IMG/VR virus record: IMGVR_UViG_3300048905_000027
Coordinates: 1-34,337 of that record
Source: a virus
Direction: 5' to 3' (one strand)
Length of the DNA stretch: 34,337 bases
Made by a program: the position numbers and the translations under genes. The notes under the pieces are model-generated. The model did not search any database. It saw nothing but the letters and a program-made list of their open reading frames with translations, and was not told where the DNA came from. Positions within the stretch are counted from its first letter, which is position 1. Every line of letters begins with the position of its first letter. Shown piece by piece: positions 27,758 to 34,337 of this stretch.

Positions 27758-29458
27758 CTATTGGATTTGCACGCTGGCAAGGTTGATCTTTTGCACCGCC
27801 TGGCCGTCGACATACCAGAAAGTAATCGGCGGCGATGCCCGATTCGCGCGGGTCTGGGCGGTGGCCGAGCGCACCTGAACATACCAGCCACGCTGCTCGA
27901 GCGTCGGCGCGATCGCGAAGCCGGCGGCCGCGTTCACCTCGGCCTCTTGCAGGGGCGAAAGATCGACGCCGCCGCGGATCGCACCGAAATCAAGCGCCTG
28001 CTGGATGACGTCCAAGAGCGCTGCCTCAATCAACGCATAGCCCTGGGCATTGTAGGGAATGGACTTCACATTGGTGAGGAGCGTCATCAACGAAAGCTGG
28101 AAGGCGTTATTCATCCAGATCTGATTGATGTAGCTGTCGATCCAAAGGAAATTGCTGCTCTCGCTGCCCGGGTAGAGGAAAAGGAAGCGATCGTTTGCGG
28201 TCGCATAGGCGCCAAAGAAATTATAGCCGTTCGCGATCAGCTGGCTGGCGATGCTTTGGTTCGTGACATCGGGCGCCAGGCCGCTTTGCGTCTTGAAGGC
28301 CATCGTCGCGCGGCCGTTGAATTCAGTGAAGTCGATCGAGGCGATCGCGCCCATGAGAAACGCGGCTTTCGATGGATCCGAGGAGCTCACATAAAGCGGG
28401 GCGGTTCCTGCATAATCATTGGCCGCGATCGTATAACCGGCGCTTCCCGTGTTCGCCGAAGTGGTCACGGTCACATCGCTATCCCACATGACATAGAGAT
28501 AGCGGTCGATGGTGCCGTTTACCCAGGCGGCAAAGGCGATCTTGTCGGCTGTCGATGGTTCCCACAGCGTGGTGAAGGTGGCGAAGTCCTGCGTCTGGGC
28601 GATCACCGCCGCCATGTTCGTGGCAGGAACGCCGATCGGCGCGCCCGGGCTTTGGACCGCGCCGGTTGCCGAAGTCAGGAAGAGACTGGCCGCCAACGGC
28701 CCGCTGGCGAAGCCGACAAGACTGTTCACGCCCGGCGTGCCATCGGTAATGACCAGGCCGCCCGAAACGCTGTCATAGGTGACGGTGACAGGACCGGCAG
28801 TCATCGCGGTTGAAGAGGCCGATTGGGAAGGGGTGACCGTATAGGTGCCGGTGCCTCCCGTGCCCGTGCCCAGGGCGGTGATGGTCGTGCCGGCGGTCAC
28901 GCCCGCGCCGCTGATCGTCTGGCCCACGGCGAGCGCGCCCGACGAAACCGCCGTCACGGTTAGCGTGGTGCCCGAGATCGAGCCGGTGAACGCCGCATCC
29001 TTCGCATTGAGCGCGTTTTGAATGAGCAGCGCCGCATTCGAATAGCTTGTGGCCGATGACAGGTTGATCGTGCCCGACGTCACGGTCTGGCCGTTCACCA
29101 CGATCGTGATGGTACCGGTAAGCGCCTGGATCTGGGCCAGCGATAGCGAGCCGAAGTTGCCGCCGCGGAGATAGGCCGGAACGGCCGCGGCCGGATATTG
29201 CGTGAAGCGGATCGCGGCCGGCTTGATGTTCGAATTATCGAAGCCCGAGAAATAGATCGCGGCGGCGGCGGCTTCGACGGTGGCCGGCCCGAAATAGCGC
29301 GCGACGTCGGCGGCGTTAGCGAATGAGACGACGGTGCCGATCGGCACCTGTTTGGAGTTGGTGAGAAACAGCCCGACGAGATCGAGGCCGTTGCCGCCGG
29401 CCGAGATAACATTGGGCGCGACACTTACGATTGCAGATGCCGGAATGCTGGCAACCAT
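27758..29458 (-). CDS. Tail sheath protein (DUF3383-like) with inserted beta module
   Basis: A 566-residue protein whose N-terminus (PASAIVSVAPNVISAGGNGL, then DLVGLFLTNSKQVPIGTVVS, VARYFGPATVEAAAAAIYFS) and C-terminal half (NFLWIDSYINQIWMNNAFQL, YNAQGYALIEAALLDVIQQ) fit the DUF3383 contractile sheath family. It drives tail contraction. Residues 157-221 are an inserted domain (SGALAVGQTISGAGVTAGTT) that is nearly the same as a module in baseplate J; it is probably displayed on the sheath surface. Length exceeds the plain family by about that insert. GGGAG is 8 nt upstream of the ATG. Confidence 0.9.
   Translation of the reverse strand: MVASIPASAIVSVAPNVISAGGNGLDLVGLFLTNSKQVPIGTVVSFANAADVARYFGPATVEAAAAAIYFSGFDNSNIKPAAIRFTQYPAAAVPAYLRGGNFGSLSLAQIQALTGTITIVVNGQTVTSGTINLSSATSYSNAALLIQNALNAKDAAFTGSISGTTLTVTAVSSGALAVGQTISGAGVTAGTTITALGTGTGGTGTYTVTPSQSASSTAMTAGPVTVTYDSVSGGLVITDGTPGVNSLVGFASGPLAASLFLTSATGAVQSPGAPIGVPATNMAAVIAQTQDFATFTTLWEPSTADKIAFAAWVNGTIDRYLYVMWDSDVTVTTSANTGSAGYTIAANDYAGTAPLYVSSSDPSKAAFLMGAIASIDFTEFNGRATMAFKTQSGLAPDVTNQSIASQLIANGYNFFGAYATANDRFLFLYPGSESSNFLWIDSYINQIWMNNAFQLSLMTLLTNVKSIPYNAQGYALIEAALLDVIQQALDFGAIRGGVDLSPLQEAEVNAAAGFAIAPTLEQRGWYVQVRSATAQTRANRASPPITFWYVDGQAVQKINLASVQIQ
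28796..28990 (-). repeat. Beta module shared with baseplate J (copy in tail sheath)
   Basis: It encodes residues 157-221 of the sheath. SGALAVGQTISGAGVTAGTT then ITALGTGTGGTGTYTVTPSQ aligns with the module at residues 382-446 of baseplate J (13752-13946). Confidence 0.75.
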
Positions 29459-29459
29459 C

Positions 29460-31436
29460 CTAATAGCTCCCCACGGGCGGCATGAAAGTGACGTCTAACG
29501 TATCCGCAAAATCCATTCCTGTCGATATGACAGGGTTGACCTGCAATTCCAGCGTCATCGTCCAGCGATTCTCGTACTGCTTTTCGCCGCCGATGAAAGG
29601 CATTTGCTGGCCGTCCGATGCATAAAGCGGCGTGCAGATCGATGGATCAAGCCGCGAAACCGCATAATCGTCGCGCCATAGCGTCGAAATAATCATCGCG
29701 ATATTCCAGCTGCTCGGCCCGTGGATATCGAGTTGAATGCTCATTTGCGTAGGCCGGCGCGCGTCGATCGTCTTGGGGCTGGGGTCGCTCCAATCCCATG
29801 TGTCCTCGTTTGTGGCGAGGCGGCGCCCATGCAATGCCCACATGACGATGAAATCCGGCCCGACCGGTTCTGCCACCCGGTTATCCTGGCCGCGCACGAT
29901 TTCGACGCCAGGCACCATTTCGAGCAGAAGGCGGCGCACTGCGGCGAGCACTTCGCTTTCAGTGACTGGGCGCACGGCGTTGCCGGCATTGGCGATGCTC
30001 ATCACCGCCCGGCCGATCATCTGCGCCATGACCGATGGGAAATTCACCAATTCGGCGGACGCATCAGAAAGAATGGCAAGGTTGCCTATCAGCGCGCCGG
30101 CGCCGATTGCCGTGTTGATATTGCGCCACGGGATCGAAGTGCCGCCGATCAGGATGCCGATCGGCGTGATGTTTACGATGCTGGCGGCCGGCGCCAGAGA
30201 GACCTGGCCGAGACCGGCGAGCACGCCCGCACCGAGCAGCTGGGATTGCGCGGCCATACCGGCGGCACCGATGCCTGCCATGGATCCAGATGCTGCCAGG
30301 ATCGATCCGAGCGATATTCCAGCCGTGCTCTGCCCGGCCAATGCGCCCGATGCTGCAAGTGCGGCTATATCCGCCAGAGACAGGACATTCGCGCCGATCA
30401 TGGAGCCGGCTCCGATTATGGACGCGGCGCTGCTCTGGAACTGCTCGGCCGAAAGTCCGGCAAGCGCGCCCACGCCCTGCAATACCGAGACGTCGGCAAA
30501 GCCTGCAGCCGCTGCGCCCGACAAGACGCCGGCGCCGAGGAGTTGGGCACCATCGGCGATTGCCATCACGCTCGAGCCGGCGATCGCCCCCGTGGTTTCG
30601 GTATAGGTGATGACGATGATGCCAGGCGCGCCGGTCCCGGCGGTACGGCCGCCGCCGCCGCCGCCGCCATATCCGCCACCATTGCCGCCGCGCGTGCTCG
30701 ACGTATTGGTCTGGCCGCCGCCGCCGCCGGATCCTGGCCCAGCTACCGCGCTATCGCTGGTTTGCGTCCATTGCGCATATTGCGAGCCATTGGCGCCATT
30801 CTTGAACGTGGTGCCTGCGCCACCGCCGCCTGATCCGTTCGTGCCGGGCTGGGCGCCAAAGCTGCCGGTGCTGCCAACGCCGCCCGGATCGCTGCCCGGG
30901 CCGACACCGCCATTCGAACCATTGGAACCGCTGCTATTGTCGACGCCGTTGGTCGCAAGCGGTCCGCCCGCTCCGCCGCCGCCGGCCGCGCCCAGATTGG
31001 ACGTGTTGCCGCCGCGCTTGCCTGCGCCGAGAGGGGAGGCCGCGCCGCCGCCGCCACCGGCACCATTGCCCGACGCGGTGCCACCGTTGCCGCCGTCATA
31101 GACGATATCGCCGGTGCTGGATGATGCGAGGCCGCCGGATCCGCCGGCCGTCGTCGTGCCCGGCATGCCGCGTTGCGCGATCAGCGCGCCACTATCGAAA
31201 TTCGTATCGGTGCCCGAGCCACCGGCCCCGTTCACATAGGAAATATTCTGGCCGGGCGTGACAAGGTAATTCGAGAGCTCGGCGTAGGCGCCGCCGCCAC
31301 CGCCGCTAACGAGGCCAGCGGTTGAACGCGAACCGCCGGCCCCGCCTTCCGCGATCGCCTGGACGCGGAGCGAATAGACGTTCGCCGGAACCGTAAATGT
31401 GCCGGTGCCCGTCAGAAAGACGACGGTCGCGGCCAT
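29460..31436 (-). CDS. Neck terminator protein fused to a glycine-rich adhesin and a 20-residue repeat array
   Basis: A 658-residue three-part protein. Residues 1-280: glycine-rich domain opening VVFLTGTGTFTVPANVYSLR, with GGGGG runs and a final GIIVITYTE strand, as in phage Gly-rich adhesins. Residues about 283-460: a hydrophobic Ala/Gly array with a motif of type L-x-G-x-G-x-L-x-G at 299, 319, 340, 360, 380 and 400, a period of 20 residues. Residues about 488-658: the phage neck terminator (gp12-like) domain, seen in DFIVMWALHGRRLATNEDTW, SSWNIAMIISTLWRDDYAVS and GGEKQYENRWTMTLELQVNP. The last part is normally a stand-alone protein of about 170 residues capping the neck. There is no signal peptide. 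Confidence 0.85.
   Translation of the reverse strand: MAATVVFLTGTGTFTVPANVYSLRVQAIAEGGAGGSRSTAGLVSGGGGGAYAELSNYLVTPGQNISYVNGAGGSGTDTNFDSGALIAQRGMPGTTTAGGSGGLASSSTGDIVYDGGNGGTASGNGAGGGGGAASPLGAGKRGGNTSNLGAAGGGGAGGPLATNGVDNSSGSNGSNGGVGPGSDPGGVGSTGSFGAQPGTNGSGGGGAGTTFKNGANGSQYAQWTQTSDSAVAGPGSGGGGGQTNTSSTRGGNGGGYGGGGGGGRTAGTGAPGIIVITYTETTGAIAGSSVMAIADGAQLLGAGVLSGAAAAGFADVSVLQGVGALAGLSAEQFQSSAASIIGAGSMIGANVLSLADIAALAASGALAGQSTAGISLGSILAASGSMAGIGAAGMAAQSQLLGAGVLAGLGQVSLAPAASIVNITPIGILIGGTSIPWRNINTAIGAGALIGNLAILSDASAELVNFPSVMAQMIGRAVMSIANAGNAVRPVTESEVLAAVRRLLLEMVPGVEIVRGQDNRVAEPVGPDFIVMWALHGRRLATNEDTWDWSDPSPKTIDARRPTQMSIQLDIHGPSSWNIAMIISTLWRDDYAVSRLDPSICTPLYASDGQQMPFIGGEKQYENRWTMTLELQVNPVISTGMDFADTLDVTFMPPVGSY
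30057..30590 (-). repeat. 20-residue protein repeat array in the neck fusion
   Basis: It encodes residues about 283-460. Six units start with LLGAGVLSG, LQGVGALAG, IIGAGSMIG, LAASGALAG, LAASGSMAG and LLGAGVLAG at steps of 20-21 residues; a seventh weaker unit (AIGAGALIG) follows at about 442. The repeat is in the protein, with diverged DNA. Confidence 0.85.
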
Positions 31437-31442
31437 AAGGAA

Positions 31443-32126
31443 CTAGCCTAGCAGGGAGACAAGCGCGCCCGCTGCGAAAGAGGGAGTGATGCCGTTGGAG
31501 ATGGCAAGGCCCGCCACGCGGAACGCGATGCCGTCGCCGGCCTGGGTGATCGTGATCGCCGTGCCGCCCTGGGTGGCGGAAATGGTGATGACGTCGCCCG
31601 AAAGCGTCTTGACGAAATAGACCGTCCCTTCGGAAACGCCGGTCGGCAGCACGGAGCCCGGCGTCGCGAAGAATGCAATCTGATCGTTGACGGCGAGACC
31701 GGAAAGATTGCCGATCGTGATATTGCCGGTCGTGGCGCCCGTGAACGGCCCGAGATTGGTGCCGAGCGGACCCGACATGTCGAGGTTGCCGACGCCCGAG
31801 CTTGCCGAGCCCACGCCCCAGAACAGCGGCGTTGCTGAGCCGCCGGTGCAAGCCGGGAAGTTGATGGCCGAAGCATTGGCGGCCTGGCGGCCAGAGACGG
31901 TGAAAGCCGAGCCGCGGGCGACGGCCACGCGAGCATAGCCGGTGTAGGAAATTTCGTTTGTCGTCTGATCGCCGGTAATGCCGGGATCTGCGCTATGGAG
32001 CGAGAAGTAGAGCGAACCGGCGGTGGTCGAAGCGCGCAGGCCAGTTGCGTCGCCGATATTGGCCGCGTTCGCATTGTTGAAATAGAGATTCAGGAGCTTC
32101 TGGACGAAAGTGGTTGTCGCGCTCAC
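31443..32126 (-). CDS. Neck/tail fibre-like structural protein with beta insert
   Basis: A 227-residue protein from a GTG at 32126 (GGGAGC 8 nt upstream). The N-terminal half carries the recognisable sequence YFSLHSADPGITGDQTTNEI then SYTGYARVAVARGSAFTVSG of a phage family annotated as tail fibre or structural protein. From about residue 130 a beta insert of the cadherin-like, surface-exposed type (NITIGNLSGLAVNDQIAFFA, TVYFVKTLSGDVITISA) interrupts the family. It lies upstream of the neck fusion, suggesting a collar or whisker. Confidence 0.78.
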   Translation of the reverse strand: MSATTTFVQKLLNLYFNNANAANIGDATGLRASTTAGSLYFSLHSADPGITGDQTTNEISYTGYARVAVARGSAFTVSGRQAANASAINFPACTGGSATPLFWGVGSASSGVGNLDMSGPLGTNLGPFTGATTGNITIGNLSGLAVNDQIAFFATPGSVLPTGVSEGTVYFVKTLSGDVITISATQGGTAITITQAGDGIAFRVAGLAISNGITPSFAAGALVSLLG

Positions 32127-32167
32127 CGGTTCATGCTCCCGCTCTTAAGGGACGAATGGCGCACAAC

Positions 32168-32578
32168 CTATCCTGAAATGCGGGGCTTGTCGATAAGCGA
32201 CGCCGCGCCGTCCATTTGCAGCGCACCGCCGACGTGGCACCAGCCGGTGGCCCAGGTCGCAAACACGTGCACGACAAGATAGGTGCCGCTCGGCACAATG
32301 ATCAGATCGCCGCCGGCCTGGATTGGCCGCACCGCGCCTTGAATATTCCCATTGAGGAAAAAGCCGCGCATGACGCCTTGGATATTCAGGCTATCGAGAT
32401 GCTCGACTTCCCGACCGGATAGCGGTTGCTCCTGGATGGTTTGATTAGGGAAATCGTCATATTTCGGCTTGCGCGTGCCATCGCTTGCGGTCGTATAGCC
32501 ATTGCTGATCCGGACTAGCCCCAGCTGGTCAGGGTTCACGCTGGCGATGGCACCGCGCACGATCTGGTGCAGGTTCAT
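32168..32578 (-). CDS. Head-tail joining/adaptor-like protein
   Basis: A 136-residue protein (NLHQIVRGAIASVNPDQLGL, EVEHLDSLNIQGVMRGFFLN, RPIQAGGDLIIVPSGTYLVV, FATWATGWCHVGGALQM) of a conserved phage family encoded among head-tail joining genes, apparently a neck or adaptor component. ATGA overlap with the upstream gene. The molecular role is inferred from position. Confidence 0.7.
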   Translation of the reverse strand: MNLHQIVRGAIASVNPDQLGLVRISNGYTTASDGTRKPKYDDFPNQTIQEQPLSGREVEHLDSLNIQGVMRGFFLNGNIQGAVRPIQAGGDLIIVPSGTYLVVHVFATWATGWCHVGGALQMDGAASLIDKPRISG

Positions 32579-33123
32579 GCCGGCATGCCGTCATAGCGCA
32601 CACCATTTGGAGCATGCGGGCGCTCGCAATCGGCCGTGAAGACACCGTTTTGCAGAAAGCCATGATATCGGCCGGTCTGGATGCTTGGCGCGGCCGTGAT
32701 CAATGGCGGATCGCCCGTTACCTGCCAGCCCATGCCATTGCTCGAGACTTGGTCGATAATCCAATGATCGCCATTCGGGCACAGCACATTCAAAGGCGGC
32801 CGGATATGCGACCATTGCCGCCAATAATAGGGCGATAGATAGCCGCGGCTGGTATTGCTCGGATCGAAGAAACTGTCGGGCTGCGAAAGATAATGTTCGC
32901 GCTTTTGCTGATCTTCTGGATTTTTTGGGTCGAAAATCCACCAACATTCATACATTGCGCCAGGGCCGATGAAGCTATTGTTGAGCGCTTGTAATTCAGC
33001 CGGCCAGCCTTGCGAGATATCGACGTCGGGATGGGCGGACCGCCATGTCTTATGGGCTTCGTGGCGCGCATCGTCCCGCCGGCGATATTCGTCTCGATCG
33101 AGAAAATAGACTGCAACCGTCAT
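32575..33123 (-). CDS. Conserved structural-region protein, possibly DUF6527-like
   Basis: A 182-residue protein starting MTVAVYFLDRDEYRRRDDAR, with a middle PPLNVLCPNGDHWIIDQVSS and a C-terminal GFLQNGVFTADCERPH stretch. The CPxGDHW and dG-x-F-x-x-DC pattern recalls DUF6527-type small beta domains, but this is tentative. The gene is translationally linked to the adaptor gene and preceded by GGGAGTGAGG. Its length exceeds that of the DUF by about 70 residues at the N-terminus. Confidence 0.6.
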   Translation of the reverse strand: MTVAVYFLDRDEYRRRDDARHEAHKTWRSAHPDVDISQGWPAELQALNNSFIGPGAMYECWWIFDPKNPEDQQKREHYLSQPDSFFDPSNTSRGYLSPYYWRQWSHIRPPLNVLCPNGDHWIIDQVSSNGMGWQVTGDPPLITAAPSIQTGRYHGFLQNGVFTADCERPHAPNGVRYDGMPA

Positions 33124-33156
33124 TCAACCTCACTCCCGATCGAGGCCAACATATGG

Positions 33157-33756
33157 CTACGGCATATCCAAAGCTGCCTGTGCATCCATTCCGCTCCTAA
33201 TGCGCGAGCGGATCCTAGCATATGGAACAGCCTTTCGCTCACAAGCATCTTTCAGGCAAAGTATGTCACCGTCGACCTTTACCCAAACCGTGCGCCTCGT
33301 ATTTTTCGATTGATGATTGCGGGGGATCCATCTGCAATTATCGGGCGAATACCCCTCATCGTTGTTCTGGCGTTCGATTGAGTACCCTTCTGGGCATTCA
33401 CCCATGTCGGCAAAGAAATTCTCGAAGCTTTCAAGCCATCGATCGCATACCGATATGCGGCCCTCATAATATTTCGATGCCTCGCCATGCGTACCAGCAC
33501 AGCGCGCTTTCATGCCTGTCCATGCTTTGTAGGTGCGGCTTTTCCATCGCCCATGTTTTTTTCGGCGGCGCGATCCTTCGTCACGGGCACAGCCGCAGCT
33601 GATTTGTCGGCCCTCTTTTATCGGCTGAAACGGTCGCGAAATCTCATTTCCGCATGAGCAACGCCACCGCCAGAGAGGATGCCCGAACTTGTTTTTTCCA
33701 TCCCTGCCAATCGCAGTTAGGCGTCCGAATTTCTGGCCCGTGAGGTCTTTGGTCAT
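33157..33756 (-). CDS. HNH homing endonuclease, free-standing
   Basis: A 199-residue protein. N-terminal zinc site: WRCSCGNEIS and ISCGCARDEG (Cys33, Cys35, Cys54, Cys56). Central module: TYKAWTGMKARCAGTHGEAS, VCDRWLESFENFFADMGECP, then YSIERQNNDEGYSPDNCRW, the usual HNH core of phage homing nucleases, with an arrangement seen in mobile HNH genes. The C-terminal 50 residues are a DNA-binding helical tail. No ribosome site is visible, and base composition looks more AT-rich than the flanks, consistent with an inserted mobile gene between two structural genes. The start ATG at 33756 follows a 39-nt gap after the neck protein. Confidence 0.85.
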   Translation of the reverse strand: MTKDLTGQKFGRLTAIGRDGKNKFGHPLWRWRCSCGNEISRPFQPIKEGRQISCGCARDEGSRRRKKHGRWKSRTYKAWTGMKARCAGTHGEASKYYEGRISVCDRWLESFENFFADMGECPEGYSIERQNNDEGYSPDNCRWIPRNHQSKNTRRTVWVKVDGDILCLKDACERKAVPYARIRSRIRSGMDAQAALDMP

Positions 33757-33795
33757 AAGCCGAAAACTAGCATATGACGTGTCAGTGGCAAAGGC

Positions 33796-34332
33796 TTATG
33801 TTACTTCGCTGTCTATGGAAGCCAAAAGCATTCCTGTCCAGATTAACGGTTTCGCGCCGGTGCCCGAGATCGTCGCCTTGACGCCGCGGGCGACGTCCGC
33901 CCATGCCTGCAGCACGTCGCCGAATTTGATATCGTCATGGTTCGGGAAGCGCTCGCGCAGGAGCAAGGTCACCTGGCTCAGCGCCGGTTCGTTCATATCG
34001 ACGATCGCCTGGCGCAGCTGAGCTTTGATGCCTTCTCCCATCAGCGCCAGCGCCTTGTGCGCATCGTAATCGTTGCGCTTGAGGAGCTCGGCCAGCTGCA
34101 CGCCCCAATTGCCGGATTTCTCTTTCACCATTTTCGTGAAAAAGGGGCGGGGCGGGATTCCCTTCGACGGAGCTCCAAAATTGTTGATGGCGGCCACCAT
34201 CGCCACGCTGGTGCCGTCCGGATAGCTTGCACCTTCCAGGAACCCGACCTTAAGCTGCGATGCGCTTTTGACCTTGCGCGAGAGATCCGCAAGATATCGC
34301 TCGAGCCGATCGCCGCCCGAGATTACAGCCAT
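33796..34332 (-). CDS. Neck/minor head-tail joining protein (HK97 gp10-like)
   Basis: A 178-residue protein with conserved segments of the gp10-like neck family: VKSASQLKVGFLEGASYPDG, VAAINNFGAPSKGIPPRPFF and WGVQLAELLKRNDYDAHKAL; the N-FGAP-x5-PPRPFF motif is characteristic. It would lie at the head-tail junction. The ORF is complete and its start is 5 bases from the window edge, so upstream ribosome binding cannot be judged. The adjacent head genes lie beyond the right edge. Confidence 0.8.
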   Translation of the reverse strand: MAVISGGDRLERYLADLSRKVKSASQLKVGFLEGASYPDGTSVAMVAAINNFGAPSKGIPPRPFFTKMVKEKSGNWGVQLAELLKRNDYDAHKALALMGEGIKAQLRQAIVDMNEPALSQVTLLLRERFPNHDDIKFGDVLQAWADVARGVKATISGTGAKPLIWTGMLLASIDSEVT

Positions 34333-34337
34333 GGCCG

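Noticed and set aside
27761-28813. 350-codon plus-strand ORF opposite the tail sheath
   Set aside because: Antisense shadow of a well-recognised DUF3383 sheath gene; no ribosome site and no domain.
29721-30833. Long plus-strand ORF (370 codons) opposite the neck fusion
   Set aside because: Arg/Ala/Gly-rich reading of the antisense strand with no recognisable domain; the minus-strand protein has clear conserved segments.
1-34337. tRNA, rRNA, insertion sequences and riboswitches
   Set aside because: I saw no cloverleaf-like gene, transposase or convincing structured leader by eye. A tRNAscan or Infernal search would settle this; I could not run one.

Overview
The window is a gene-dense stretch, high in GC by eye, of a tailed bacteriophage or prophage with a contractile tail (myovirus-like). 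Support comes from a DUF3383-type tail sheath, a tail tube, a tape measure protein preceded by a -1 frameshifted chaperone pair, a Pam3-type baseplate plug, a gp138-like spike, gp25-like and J-like baseplate proteins, and a lysis cassette. The host must be Gram-negative, because several genes carry Sec signals, one carries a lipobox, and the endolysin is an M15 peptidase. Base composition and gene style suggest an alphaproteobacterium, perhaps a sphingomonad; that is an inference. No terminase, portal, capsid, integrase or DNA polymerase lies in the window, and I saw no tRNA.

Layout. (1) 1-546, minus strand: a small XRE repressor-like gene overlapping a J-domain (DnaJ-like) gene that runs off the left edge. 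(2) 547-650: divergent control region with a perfect 10-bp dyad overlapping a TATAAT. (3) 651-7810, plus strand: an early operon of about 17 tightly coupled genes (mostly 4-nt ATGA/GTGA overlaps), including a DnaQ-fold exonuclease without catalytic motif I, a RecT annealing protein with an AT-hook tail, a LAGLIDADG-type protein and several small zinc-finger proteins. (4) 7811-19549, minus strand: distal half of the late operon with baseplate (gp25-like, J, DUF2612), tail fibre, lysis genes and an unusual set of tail-fibre-like proteins carrying Sec signal peptides. (5) 19665-22300, plus strand: an early-type cassette of about 10 small genes embedded in the late region, preceded by a near copy of the element in (2). 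(6) 22297-34332, minus strand: proximal half of the late operon from spike and hub through plug, tape measure, chaperones, tube, sheath, neck and head-tail joining proteins, with an HNH homing endonuclease near the right end. A 56-residue two-helix membrane protein ORF is set on the plus strand in the only real gap of this block.

How it fits together. The repressor probably binds the dyad at 569-606 and may bind the related site at about 19581-19608, holding both plus-strand early blocks under common control. RecT and the DnaQ-like protein point to recombination-linked replication. Late genes appear to be read leftward from beyond the right edge. Both junctions where plus and minus operons converge have no spacer, so opposing transcripts probably run into each other.

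Most unusual points: a neck-terminator protein fused to a glycine-rich adhesin and an exact 20-residue Ala/Gly repeat array; five Sec-exported tail-like proteins, two of them flanked by identical (Thr-Pro)n-coding hexamer repeats and lying next to a CxxCxxCC metal-cluster protein; a GGGTTTT -1 frameshift site; and one beta module inserted in both baseplate J and tail sheath.
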